The notes under the pieces are model-generated. The model made no database searches, was not told the origin of the DNA, and saw only the letters and a list, made by a program, of their open reading frames with translations. A program made the position numbers and the translations under genes. From Pseudomonadota bacterium (lineage in GTDB: Bacteria > Bdellovibrionota > UBA1018 > CAIMNF01): a stretch of 64,000 nucleotides of DNA. Position 1 is the first letter of the stretch. Every line of letters begins with the position of its first letter. The stretch covers positions 1-64,000 of the forward strand of contig JAIXOQ010000007.1 in the NCBI GenBank assembly GCA_027486675.1, written 5' to 3'. Positions 27,099 to 35,728 of the stretch are shown piece after piece.

Positions 27099-28499
27099 TT
27101 AGTAACGATAGGTATCGGTTTTATATGGCCCATGCATAGGTACGCCTATGTACTTGGCCTGCTGCTCGGTTAGAACTGTCAGCTCTGCATTGAGCTTCTT
27201 CAGCTGCAGGCGCGCGACTTTTTCGTCTAAGTGTTTCGGCAAGGTGTACACCCCGACCGGATACTTTTGCGTTTGTGTGAAGAGCTCAATCTGAGCAATC
27301 GTCTGATTGGCAAAAGAGGAAGACATCACGTAACTCGGATGGCCGGTACCGCAACCCAAGTTCACCAAACGTCCCTTCGCAAGCAGAATGATTCGTTTGC
27401 CGTTCGGGAAGATCACGTGATCTACCTGTGGTTTAATCTCTTCCCACTTACACTTTTCAATCGAGGCGACGTCGATCTCGTTATCAAAGTGCCCGATGTT
27501 ACAGACGATGGCCTGATCCTTCATCTTCGACATGTGATCGTATGTGATCACAGAATAGTTTCCAGTGGCCGTCACAAAGATATCTGCTTTGTCTGCGGCA
27601 TAATCCATCGTGACCACGCGGTAACCTTCCATCGCAGCTTGTAAGGCACAAATTGGGTCCACTTCCGTCACCCATACCTGGGCTGAAAGCGCGCGGAGTG
27701 CTTGTGCCGAACCCTTACCCACATCACCATAACCCGCAACTACGGCTACCTTGCCGGCGATCATCACATCTGTGGCACGCTTGATGGCGTCTACTAACGA
27801 TTCACGGCAACCATAAAGGTTATCGAATTTAGATTTTGTCACCGAATCGTTCACATTGATCGCTGGAAACTGAAGATCACCTCGAGCGTGCATTTGAACC
27901 AATCTAAGCACACCTGTTGTTGTCTCTTCTGTCACACCCTTAATCTGCGATAAACGCTTCGAGTACCAGGTTGGATTGGCTTTTAGCTTTTCTTTGATAG
28001 AAGCAAAAAGAATGGTCTCTTCTTCTGATCCTGGCTTAGCAAGAACTGTGATGTCCTTCTCTGCCTTAGCACCTAAGTGAAGCAGCAAGGTAGCATCCCC
28101 ACCGTCGTCCAAGATCATGTTGCTGTAGCCGCCATCATTCCAATCGAAGATGCGGTGGGTATAGTCCCAGTACTCAACAAGAGTTTCACCCTTCACCGCG
28201 AAGACAGAAACCCCTGAGGCTGCGATCGCCGCTGCTGCGTGATCTTGGGTCGAGTAAATGTTGCAAGACGCCCAACGAACTTCTGCACCTAACGCTCTCA
28301 GCGTTTCAATCAGAACTGCAGTCTGAATCGTCATGTGCAAAGATCCAGTGATTCGGGCACCTTTTAGAGGTTGCTTCGCCGCAAACTCCTCACGAATTGC
28401 CATAAGACCTGGCATCTCGGTCTCAGCGATTTTGATTTCTTTACGGCCCCAGGCCGCTAAATTGATGTCTGCTACGATGTAGTCTTTTTTTACGGTCAT
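27099..28499 (-). CDS. ahcY: S-adenosylhomocysteine hydrolase
   Basis: A 466-residue NAD-dependent enzyme that splits S-adenosylhomocysteine into adenosine and homocysteine, clearing the product inhibitor of methyltransferases. Motifs include [32 protein letters not shown] (NAD binding), [12 protein letters not shown] and the C-terminal lysine-tyrosine region ending [10 protein letters not shown]. The frame is open to 28601, but those codons lie inside the SAH riboswitch; GGGAG precedes the ATG at 28499. A TATAAT box at 28605-28600 places the transcript start just before the riboswitch. Confidence 0.96.
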   Translation of the reverse strand: MTVKKDYIVADINLAAWGRKEIKIAETEMPGLMAIREEFAAKQPLKGARITGSLHMTIQTAVLIETLRALGAEVRWASCNIYSTQDHAAAAIAASGVSVFAVKGETLVEYWDYTHRIFDWNDGGYSNMILDDGGDATLLLHLGAKAEKDITVLAKPGSEEETILFASIKEKLKANPTWYSKRLSQIKGVTEETTTGVLRLVQMHARGDLQFPAINVNDSVTKSKFDNLYGCRESLVDAIKRATDVMIAGKVAVVAGYGDVGKGSAQALRALSAQVWVTEVDPICALQAAMEGYRVVTMDYAADKADIFVTATGNYSVITYDHMSKMKDQAIVCNIGHFDNEIDVASIEKCKWEEIKPQVDHVIFPNGKRIILLAKGRLVNLGCGTGHPSYVMSSSFANQTIAQIELFTQTQKYPVGVYTLPKHLDEKVARLQLKKLNAELTVLTEQQAKYIGVPMHGPYKTDTYRY

Positions 28500-28522
28500 A
28501 AACGCACACTCCCTTTTTAGTG

Positions 28523-28592
28523 AAGTGAGCGCCGTTGTTAAAAAGAACCCGAGCCTAGGGCGACAAAGCCGCCTCGCAACGCTCCTCGAATT
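28523..28592 (-). promoter_or_regulatory. SAH riboswitch in the ahcY leader
   Basis: Reading the minus strand, the conserved blocks of the S-adenosylhomocysteine aptamer occur in order: CGAGGAGCGTTGCGA, a variable stem-loop (GGCGGCTTTGTCGCC), AGGCTCGG and AACGGCGCTCAC. CGAG/CTCG forms P1 and GAGCG/CGCTC the pseudoknot. Just downstream, CACTTC can pair with GGAGTG, which carries the Shine-Dalgarno of ahcY; formation of the pseudoknot would compete with that hairpin. Binding SAH would then raise AhcY translation, the known logic for this class. The -10 box TATAAT ends 8 nt before the aptamer. Confidence 0.92.
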
Positions 28593-28701
28593 CCCCTTCA
28601 TTATAACTAAAGAACGATGCTCTTGGGGAGAGATAAATTTCTTCTGTGGTTTTGAGGGGTTAGGCTAGTAATCTCCTGGATATACAAAGGACCACCTCAC
28701 C

Positions 28702-29235
28702 ATGACTTGCCCATGCGGATCTACCCTCACTTTTGACGCTTGCTGTTCGCCTTTCCTGAGCGGAAAGAAACTGCCCCCCACTGCTGAGCAACTCATGCGC
28801 TCACGGTACACCGCTTATACGAAGTCCGACGTGTCCTACCTGAAGAAGACGCTGGCCCCTGAGTCACGAGGAGACTTTGATGCTGCAACAACCAAACAGT
28901 GGGCCGATCAATCCACTTGGAAGGGTCTAAAAATTCTATCCACGAAGCGAGGCTCAGCATCAGATACGCAAGGCACCGTGGAATTCACCGCCGTCTACGA
29001 AGCCGAGGGAAAGACGATTGAACACCATGAGGTTTCCAAATTCAGAAAAGATGAAAATGGCCAATGGTTTTTTATCGAAGGAGAGTCCCACACCCATGCT
29101 GAGGGAGAGGAGCACCACCACGATCACGAGCCAAAGAAACCAATCGTAAGAGTAGCACCTAAAGTGGGTCGTAATGATCCCTGCGCTTGCGGCAGTGGAA
29201 AGAAGTTTAAAAAATGTCACGGTCAAGCAGCATAA
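28702..29235 (+). CDS. YchJ family protein with SEC-C zinc motifs
   Basis: A 177-residue protein beginning with a SEC-C motif (CPCGS...CC) and ending with a second, [17 protein letters not shown], of the kind that binds zinc in SecA. The middle ([19 protein letters not shown]) is the NTF2-like YchJ domain. A His-rich stretch lies at about residues 129-143 ([14 protein letters not shown]), unusual and possibly metal-binding. Function unknown. Overlaps the methyltransferase start by 22 nt. Confidence 0.88.
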   Translation: MTCPCGSTLTFDACCSPFLSGKKLPPTAEQLMRSRYTAYTKSDVSYLKKTLAPESRGDFDAATTKQWADQSTWKGLKILSTKRGSASDTQGTVEFTAVYEAEGKTIEHHEVSKFRKDENGQWFFIEGESHTHAEGEEHHHDHEPKKPIVRVAPKVGRNDPCACGSGKKFKKCHGQAA

Positions 29236-30266
29236 ATCTTAGAAGTCAGTTGTATCGAGGCTTAGGCTTTCTACGCGGCCTCAGCTACCACGCGCAAAGT
29301 AAGACTCTGAACAAATTGGGGCGGTTTCTGTTCCAACTTGAGTCTCCTCCAATTGAGAGCAATAAATTTCTTCAAGACGCTGCAAGAGAGTCTCTTTTCC
29401 AGCTGTTAAAACTCGATGCAGACCGATTCGCCGATGGCACCTACGCACCGCAAGCACACGATGGTTTAGACGTTGTAAAGTCTTGGCTCCGGTCTCCGAT
29501 AGTGACTTTCAAGTCCTTGGCGATATTTTCCCGGCGCAAAAATAAGGATTGGAAAGTCTCCACACAGGACCCGCTCTACCCAAAGTATTTTCAGAGGAGT
29601 TTTCACTTTCAGGAAAATGGATATCAGAGCGCGGAATCCGCCAAGCTTTATGATGCACAAGTAGAACTTCTTTTTGCCGGCTCTGCTAATGCGATGCGAA
29701 GACTTGCTCTAGTCCCTTTGCGGGTCGCTCTAAAAAGTCATCAAGAAATCACTCGTAAGTTTAAGGTTTTAGAGGTTGCGTGCGGCACTGGCTCAGGGAC
29801 GAAGCTGCTCCATGCAGAACTTTCCAGATCAAAACATCCATTTGAACTCTGGGCATTAGATTTGAGTGCCGATTACTTAGGGCATGCAAAGAAGGTTTGC
29901 GCAGACCTAGTTTCGACTCATTTTTTTCAGGCTGATGCATCAGAGCTCCCATTTGAGTCGCATACATTTGATGCTGTTTCGGCGACGTTTCTCTGGCACG
30001 AACTACCGAATGATATACGAAAAAAGGCACTGCAAGAGTGCATGAGAGTACTCCGTCGAGGGGGAACTTTTATTTCTGTGGAGAGCCTTCAGCTGGGAGA
30101 CAACCCGGTTTTAGATCCACTGCTAGACCAATTCCCCCTGGAGTTTCACGAGCCATTCTTTAAGAGTTATGCAGGACAGCGCCTGGAAGAAACGGAAGGA
30201 TTCACGACTCCGTTCCACCGCGAATTAGGTTTTTTGTCAAAGTGCCTCGCGTGGAGAAAAGAATAA
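29214..30266 (+). CDS. Class I SAM-dependent methyltransferase
   Basis: A 350-residue protein with a Rossmann methyltransferase domain in the C-terminal half: motif [12 protein letters not shown] at about 185-195, ALDLSADYL as motif [13 protein letters not shown] and [26 protein letters not shown] as motifs III-V. This resembles UbiE-type C-methyltransferases with an extra ~180-residue N-terminal region of unknown role. Substrate unknown. The ATG overlaps ychJ. A bidirectional terminator follows. Confidence 0.8.
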   Translation: MSRSSSINLRSQLYRGLGFLRGLSYHAQSKTLNKLGRFLFQLESPPIESNKFLQDAARESLFQLLKLDADRFADGTYAPQAHDGLDVVKSWLRSPIVTFKSLAIFSRRKNKDWKVSTQDPLYPKYFQRSFHFQENGYQSAESAKLYDAQVELLFAGSANAMRRLALVPLRVALKSHQEITRKFKVLEVACGTGSGTKLLHAELSRSKHPFELWALDLSADYLGHAKKVCADLVSTHFFQADASELPFESHTFDAVSATFLWHELPNDIRKKALQECMRVLRRGGTFISVESLQLGDNPVLDPLLDQFPLEFHEPFFKSYAGQRLEETEGFTTPFHRELGFLSKCLAWRKE

Positions 30267-30316
30267 AAACGCCCCCGGAATAGAGAGGATCTCCGGTTTC
30301 GGGGGCGTTCGTTTTA
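30266..30316. terminator. Bidirectional rho-independent terminator
   Basis: AACGCCCCCG (30268-30277) pairs with CGGGGGCGTT (30300-30309), with a secondary AGAG/CTCC stem inside. T-rich tracts follow on both strands, so it serves the rightward methyltransferase and the leftward gene ending at 30339. Confidence 0.88.
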
Positions 30317-30338
30317 TTCGATGGCTAAGCGAAACCTT

Positions 30339-30902
30339 TTAAATTCGATTCGGAGCGGACCGTGCGGCAAGTATCTGCTTGAGAGTCGCCTTGGGTAAGT
30401 ATGCATGACGCTGCACTTTTCCATCCTTAAGTTCTAGTTCAGTCACCCCACCTCGATCACCGGACTCTATAAACGCGCCGCGGCGCGTTACATGGATCTG
30501 AGTCGCAGCCTTCCCTGGCAAACGCATCCGATCCCTCCATTCAAGCCGCCGATCTTCCGTGAACTGGAGCAGCCCTACAAATGCGCCGGTATCTTCATTG
30601 CTTCCTGTCACAAGCACGTATCGATCCTCTCCTTGGTTCGAGAACGCGAGTGAGTAGTAGTCATCCCCGGAGCGCGCGACCGAGTCTAAGACGAGTGGAT
30701 GAGATGGAGTCACCACACTCATCAATGCAATCACACCCCCAAATGCATCCCCCGGTACGGCGCTGGACTGAATGGTCAGACCAGGGCGACGAGGAAACGA
30801 CAACTTCGCAGAGGTTTCAGCACCATCCTTGGCGCGAGCGAGCGGAGCCATCGAGAGCAAAAAGGGAGTGAGAGCGAGACAGGTCACGATTAGGAGTCTT
30901 TC
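30339..30902 (-). CDS. Exported hypothetical protein
   Basis: From the ATG at 30902 the product has 187 residues with a signal peptide (about 1-24, ending ARA). The remainder reads like short beta-strands with turns (for example RYVLVTGSNEDTGAFVGLLQF and GAFIESGDRGGVTELEL), a propeller-like or sandwich arrangement. No family recognised. The frame opens at 30923, but those seven residues would precede the signal peptide. Confidence 0.65.
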   Translation of the reverse strand, partial: ERLLIVTCLALTPFLLSMAPLARAKDGAETSAKLSFPRRPGLTIQSSAVPGDAFGGVIALMSVVTPSHPLVLDSVARSGDDYYSLAFSNQGEDRYVLVTGSNEDTGAFVGLLQFTEDRRLEWRDRMRLPGKAATQIHVTRRGAFIESGDRGGVTELELKDGKVQRHAYLPKATLKQILAARSAPNRI

Positions 30903-30923
30903 CATAGACAGCACCTCCGGCAT

Positions 30924-31133
30924 CTTATTATTGCAATCGGCGCGCCAGAGCCAAAAACCCTTTCAGAGGCTTCCGCCGACCGGATGGGGTTAAAAGGTGA
31001 CCAGGGGTCTAGGTAACTTTCGGTAAGTTTTACTAAACTCGTTCACCGACGGTCGGAACCAACTTCGAGGGCGCTCAGAATTCTTGACTTTTTCAATCGG
31101 ATCTACCAGAGTCTCACCCTTGGAGCGTCACCC
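30924..31133. other. Intergenic region, divergent promoters
   Basis: About 210 bp between a leftward exported protein and a rightward gene. TTGACT at 31084-31089 is a good -35 element for the rightward gene but no matching -10 is clear. A direct near-repeat GGTAACTTTC/GGTAAGTTTT occurs at about 31014-31032. Nothing else seen. Confidence 0.4.
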
Positions 31134-31940
31134 GTGAAACATCAAACAGTCATCCGTCCGCAAACCCGAAGAGTTACTCCAATGGTTTCGAAGAAAGTTC
31201 ACTATGGCCGCACGGCCAGGGCAGCCGCTTTTGAAGCCGAAGCTCCCCGTAAGATAGCACCTAAGAAAAAGATCACCGTGCCAGCACCGAAGGGGAACCT
31301 GTCGGCTTCAAGTCAAGGGAGTTCACCTAAGAATCTATCTGAAATTCTGAAAGCAAAAGCCGCAAAGGCTCTCAAACCTAAGGTGATCCCAATCCTTGAG
31401 GGCTACCCATCGCCAGAACTCAAGCTGCCGCGGAAAGTGGTTGAAAATAAAAATCACGACGCAATCCGGCGCCTCTTGTACGCAGACTTAAAAAAAATCT
31501 GGATCGGCGGAGCACTCATGCTCCCCCATGTCAGCTTAACTTTGGACCTAGAAAGAGCTTTAACTAAGACCCGGGACTTTTGGCAGCTCGAGCGGGGGTT
31601 GGAAAAAATTACGGAAGTTTTACGCGCCGAGACGAAAGGATTGAAAGCGCTTCAAGAAAAGCAAGGAACTGGCGCTTCGCTGCGAGCATCCCGACTCCTT
31701 CTTGTTTCCAATGACGGAACAGAGAGGTTCTACCGAATCTGTGAAAGGCTCATGAAAGAGCATGGAGACCGAGTGCTCTTCCTAGGCCTTGATGTCGATT
31801 CTTCACGACTTGCAGAAAAGGTCGTGCGCTCCGAAAAAGCAGTCAAAGCGATCTTAGTTTCGGACAAGAACTCTGTGTCGCTTGTTCTGAACGCACTTGC
31901 AGCCTCCCCAGCAGATGGGATGAATTCAGCTAACGAATAG
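31134..31940 (+). CDS. Hypothetical protein with basic N-terminal region
   Basis: A 268-residue protein starting at GTG with GGAG 8 nt upstream. Residues 1-100 are Lys/Arg/Pro/Ala-rich and probably disordered; the rest looks like a mixed alpha/beta domain (LLYADLKKIWIGGALMLPH, LLVSNDGTERFYRICERL, VLFLGLDVDSSRLAEKVV, AILVSDKNSVSLVLNALA). No signal peptide. Not recognised. Its stop overlaps the convergent gene by 11 bp. Confidence 0.6.
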   Translation: MKHQTVIRPQTRRVTPMVSKKVHYGRTARAAAFEAEAPRKIAPKKKITVPAPKGNLSASSQGSSPKNLSEILKAKAAKALKPKVIPILEGYPSPELKLPRKVVENKNHDAIRRLLYADLKKIWIGGALMLPHVSLTLDLERALTKTRDFWQLERGLEKITEVLRAETKGLKALQEKQGTGASLRASRLLLVSNDGTERFYRICERLMKEHGDRVLFLGLDVDSSRLAEKVVRSEKAVKAILVSDKNSVSLVLNALAASPADGMNSANE

Positions 31941-32883
31941 GAGCAGCAAGAGCGAGCTGAGTTTCTACCTTCGAACGATCCTTGATCCAAAAAGATCCGC
32001 TTGCATGAGGTGCGTCCCTTCGATCGATGACTAGGCCGTAACTGTTCCATTGTTTTACGACCTGAAATTCACTATTGAATGCAGACACCTCCCCACGAGC
32101 AACAGAGTTCACCCATGTGTACATCTTGTCCGGATCCCAAAACTGAAGCGGTCGGTGCGGTTCACCCTTTTTAGCCCAAGATCGGTATTCGAATGGGTTG
32201 AGCAACATCTGCAAAAAAGAAACCCTCCGCCCGCCATAACTTGGACCACCTAATACTTGATACGGAACGCGGACCGAAGTCTGCCATGCCGTTCGCGTAT
32301 TCTCATCCAGAAACCCTAATACATCTAAAAAACTCTTTGCGAACGCTGTACAACCAGCACCCTGTCGCGCACGCGGCTCATGCATAAGACCGCCGTAAAT
32401 ACGTCCGTAACCTAGCCCGCGATACTCGTTGAGATAGGCCTGTACCCTGCGACAAGCAGGCGGGCTCAGCTCTGTTCTCAGAAATGCAATGCGTCCATCA
32501 CGGAGTCTTTCATCACGCTCAGGAATCAGTTTAGAACTTTTCTCAAGCTCGCCTGGAGATGCAAGAAATACCGCAGTCATGCCGTATCCCTTCAGGAGAA
32601 TTTCTTTTTGATGCGCATTCGTCGTATTCGTCGATCCTGTGAAATCATAAAACGGCTCCATTCCGTCGCTGCCTTCACAAAGAATTTCAACGCTTGCATG
32701 ACCGATCTGTCGGCCTCGTTTAGAAACCGCATTCCGTAACATCGACCGAGCGAGAGTTTTTGGCGACTTCCAGTTCACCCCATAAGGTGAAGGATAAAAA
32801 TAGAGTGTGAGTGAGTCAGCAAAAGAACTCGCTGATAACATAAGCATTCCTAGCATTAACATTCTGAGGATCCTCCTCATCAA
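31930..32883 (-). CDS. Exported protein, possible permuted NlpC/P60-type cysteine hydrolase
   Basis: A 317-residue protein with a signal peptide (about 1-22, ending SSFA). An early His in QIGHASVEI and a later Cys in GAGCTAFAKSFLDVLGF appear in the order His-then-Cys, with hydrophobic strands around them, as in circularly permuted NlpC/P60 (YiiX-like) enzymes that act on peptidoglycan or lipids. This is a motif-level guess only. Downstream of a lipoprotein gene on the same strand, 65 bp apart with a hairpin between. Confidence 0.55.
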   Translation of the reverse strand: MMRRILRMLMLGMLMLSASSFADSLTLYFYPSPYGVNWKSPKTLARSMLRNAVSKRGRQIGHASVEILCEGSDGMEPFYDFTGSTNTTNAHQKEILLKGYGMTAVFLASPGELEKSSKLIPERDERLRDGRIAFLRTELSPPACRRVQAYLNEYRGLGYGRIYGGLMHEPRARQGAGCTAFAKSFLDVLGFLDENTRTAWQTSVRVPYQVLGGPSYGGRRVSFLQMLLNPFEYRSWAKKGEPHRPLQFWDPDKMYTWVNSVARGEVSAFNSEFQVVKQWNSYGLVIDRRDAPHASGSFWIKDRSKVETQLALAAPIR

Positions 32884-32911
32884 TAAAAAGTCTGTTCTTC
32901 AAAATTTGATA

Positions 32912-32936
32912 AGTCATTGCGCAGCGCACAATGACT
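32912..32936 (-). terminator. Hairpin between lipoprotein gene and the downstream exported protein gene
   Basis: AGTCATTG (32912-32919) and CAATGACT (32929-32936) form a perfect 8-bp stem extended by inner GC pairs. On the minus strand it is followed by A/T-rich sequence with a short T run. It is just past the stop of the gene ending at 32949. Confidence 0.5.
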
Positions 32937-32948
32937 GACTGAAGCGAT

Positions 32949-33446
32949 TTAGATCCCTTTTGAAGAGGCTACAAAAGGCCTCAAACTAGGAAGCACTCCG
33001 TCTTGCGCTCGAATTTGGGATGGGTCCCGAAGCTGGATCGAATAGGAATTAAATCCATGCCGATCTAAAAAGCGAACGGTTGTTGCGTCACTGGTTTCAT
33101 CAGTGGCTGACACATGAAATGTCATATTAAACATCGGGCGATCAGCAATAAGCTTGAGTGCGCCGTCTTCATATAACCAATCACCCGTACCATCTCCCAA
33201 ACGATCTATCTGATAGTAGAAGGTTCCGTTACTAAACAATGCAAAACGCATGGCATAGTCATCCCCCGTCTGAATCAGGCGCAATCCCTCTAAATTCGAT
33301 GCGGCTTGAGCCGCCTGATCCGGCGGATTGACTAACTGAGAATAGAACTCAGGGTCACGCTTGTAAGCAACCAGGCCACTATCAGAAGAACAAGCGACAG
33401 AGAATGCTGCGAGAGAGAAACAGACGAATCCCATCCTGGTTTTCAT
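32949..33446 (-). CDS. Putative lipoprotein
   Basis: A 165-residue protein with a lipobox-like sequence FSVAC at residues 15-19, so it is probably lipid-anchored at Cys19. The remainder is a compact beta-rich domain (RFALFSNGTFYYQIDRLG, GDWLYEDGALKLIADRP) not recognised. Divergent from the vWA lipoprotein across 117 bp. Confidence 0.65.
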   Translation of the reverse strand: MKTRMGFVCFSLAAFSVACSSDSGLVAYKRDPEFYSQLVNPPDQAAQAASNLEGLRLIQTGDDYAMRFALFSNGTFYYQIDRLGDGTGDWLYEDGALKLIADRPMFNMTFHVSATDETSDATTVRFLDRHGFNSYSIQLRDPSQIRAQDGVLPSLRPFVASSKGI

Positions 33447-33563
33447 GCGTACTTATGATTTTACAGCGAGGGATTCCCCGGTCGAGTGTTGGCACTCTGG
33501 CGTTGGTGTGTATTTGCCGACACAGAGGGGACATTGTGACGATTGTTAACTTACAATAAATGT

Positions 33564-35726
33564 ATGGGGAAAGTTTCATGGAGTGGCCTAGGCAAGGCCC
33601 CTCTGAAACACTTAATTGCGCTCAGCTGCACGCTACTTTCTGGCGCATGTAGTCATTATTCCGATCTCAAGAACCAAGGGCCAAAATCTGGCGCCACAAC
33701 TCAGTTTCCTTCGTTTCTGATCAATGAAGCTGACCTCCCTCCCGTCGGACAGATCATGGACTTTGATCCGCCTTCAACTCCTCAGAATTTCCGCGGTATT
33801 GCTTACTCAGGAAGAGTAGACCTTGAATGGAGTGCCTCTACTGGCGAACCTAAGACTTACAAAGTATTTCGAACTGCTGGGCTATCCGGCGAGGCCACTC
33901 TGGTCGCAACCGTTATAGCCCCAGACACTTCGTTCAGTGACACGACCGTTCCGAATGGTGACATCTATCGATACACGGTACTGGCCAAAGATACCGCAGG
34001 CAATGAGTCTACCCGTGCGCCTGACCTAGTGTTTGCACTGATCATCCCAAACACACCTTTAAGCATCAGCCTAAAGTCACCAGTAAAATCGCCCGGAAGT
34101 TTGCGAACTCCAGTCATCACTGTGTCAGGCGTTACAGTCGGAAAAGAGGTACGACTCTTTTCCGACGCCTCGTGTACTCGCTTAATTGCGTCGATCACGG
34201 CAAGTACTCCTGAAGTAGACCTTGTTCCTGAAAGCCCTCTCAGTGCGGGCAGCTATAACTTCTCCACCCGCGTGATCGATCCGGAGACTGGGATTTCATC
34301 TCCATGCTACTCTCCGAGCTCTTTAGTTTATGAGCTCGACACACTCGCGCCAGGCATACCAACGCAATTAGAAGCTACAGCTGGAAACGCTCTCGTTCTT
34401 CTTTCATGGACCGCGTCTAGTGGAAATCCACATCGTTACAAAGTATTTCGGGCCCCTGTAGGATCAACCAACTACGTGCTGGTAGATACGATCGATGCAA
34501 CGCTTACGAATCATGTTGTTCTTGGGCTAAACAATGGAAGTACATATTCGTTCGTGATCAGCGCAATAGATCAGGCCCAAAATGAATCTGAGGTTTCGAG
34601 TCTAGCGAGTGCAACGCCTATGGCACCCGCAGTCCCGGACAATACACCCATACACATAGCGCGGGCTGAGAAGCATGAAATACCGACCCAAGCAAAGATG
34701 GATCTATTGTTTATTATCGATAACTCAAACTCGATGGGTCCTTTTCAACAAAAGGTTTCTCAATCTATAGCAAGCTTCATTGATCAGTTTGCACAAAAGG
34801 ACATCAGCTACCACATCGGTGTTGCAACAACGATGACCTATAAGGCGGCACTGACCCCATCGCAATATAGTCCAAGCAACACTTTAAGTCCTTTCTATAC
34901 TTATCAAGCAAATAGCCCCTCGCAAGGAAAGCTGATTTCCAGATTCGCAAATGAACTCTGGCTATCGAACAGCACCTCAAACGTTGTCACAAAATTCGGT
35001 GGAACATTCAATGCCACGACCGGACTTTATTCTGGCGGAAATGCCAACGTTGGAACCTTTTCAAATGACGCAGGTGTATGGGCAGGGCGGGAAAGACTGG
35101 ATGACTCATTTTTAGAGGTCTTAAAAGATCAAAATACAGCTTCAGGCGGGATCAACCAAGGATTCCTACGCCCCGATGCAAAACTAGTCGGAATACTTAT
35201 CTCAGATGAAGACCGTTCTTGCGATTCCGAGACCTCCTCTGCGACAGATGTCTATTGCACGGACTCACAGATCGATCGATTGAAAACAATTCTGAAAGAT
35301 CGCCTGGATCAGCTCGTCCAACAACGGAGCACCTCGGGATATTTGATGCACTTCATCGTCAATTCCACTCTCACTCGGCCCGCCAACCGAACGGGAGGAG
35401 GAGGCACTCTGCCGTACCCATTCACATACCTCGGTATGGCCTCGCACTTTGGCAGCTCACCGATCGATATCAAATCAAACTTTGCGCCCACACTGATCTC
35501 GCTCGGCGCCACACTTGCGACTCAAGCGCAACTCAGCTTCCAACTCGATCTTACACCGCTTGATTCCACACAAATCACGGTACTGATCGGCGAAGACACA
35601 ATTTCGCAAGGTCCTACTGGCTACACCTACAATTCGGGCACAAACACCGTAAACATCGCCCAATCCGTTTATGATGCCCATCGCGGGGCTGAGATCGAGA
35701 TCCGGTACACGGGTATTGCGAAGTAG
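33564..35726 (+). CDS. Lipoprotein with two fibronectin-III repeats and a von Willebrand A domain
   Basis: A 720-residue lipoprotein (lipobox LSGAC at about residue 29). Two fibronectin type III-like modules lie around 70-165 and 260-350; each contains a YKVFR strand and a TxYSFxISAxDxAGNES-like end. A vWA domain follows near 380 with MIDAS motif DNSNSMG. The last ~60 residues form a beta module ending IEIRYTG. Such proteins mediate adhesion or surface protein contacts. A TACAAT box at 33552-33557 lies 6 nt before the ATG and no Shine-Dalgarno is visible, so the transcript may be leaderless. Confidence 0.82.
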   Translation: MGKVSWSGLGKAPLKHLIALSCTLLSGACSHYSDLKNQGPKSGATTQFPSFLINEADLPPVGQIMDFDPPSTPQNFRGIAYSGRVDLEWSASTGEPKTYKVFRTAGLSGEATLVATVIAPDTSFSDTTVPNGDIYRYTVLAKDTAGNESTRAPDLVFALIIPNTPLSISLKSPVKSPGSLRTPVITVSGVTVGKEVRLFSDASCTRLIASITASTPEVDLVPESPLSAGSYNFSTRVIDPETGISSPCYSPSSLVYELDTLAPGIPTQLEATAGNALVLLSWTASSGNPHRYKVFRAPVGSTNYVLVDTIDATLTNHVVLGLNNGSTYSFVISAIDQAQNESEVSSLASATPMAPAVPDNTPIHIARAEKHEIPTQAKMDLLFIIDNSNSMGPFQQKVSQSIASFIDQFAQKDISYHIGVATTMTYKAALTPSQYSPSNTLSPFYTYQANSPSQGKLISRFANELWLSNSTSNVVTKFGGTFNATTGLYSGGNANVGTFSNDAGVWAGRERLDDSFLEVLKDQNTASGGINQGFLRPDAKLVGILISDEDRSCDSETSSATDVYCTDSQIDRLKTILKDRLDQLVQQRSTSGYLMHFIVNSTLTRPANRTGGGGTLPYPFTYLGMASHFGSSPIDIKSNFAPTLISLGATLATQAQLSFQLDLTPLDSTQITVLIGEDTISQGPTGYTYNSGTNTVNIAQSVYDAHRGAEIEIRYTGIAK

Positions 35727-35728
35727 AT

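Noticed and set aside
28500-28601. 34-codon N-terminal extension of AhcY
   Set aside because: This stretch is the SAH riboswitch and ahcY leader; the family N-terminus begins at 28499 after a good Shine-Dalgarno.
33487-33510. TGGCAC...TTGG as a sigma-54 promoter before the vWA lipoprotein gene
   Set aside because: Spacing between the TGGCAC and TTGG parts is 7, not 5, and the -12 GC is not present.
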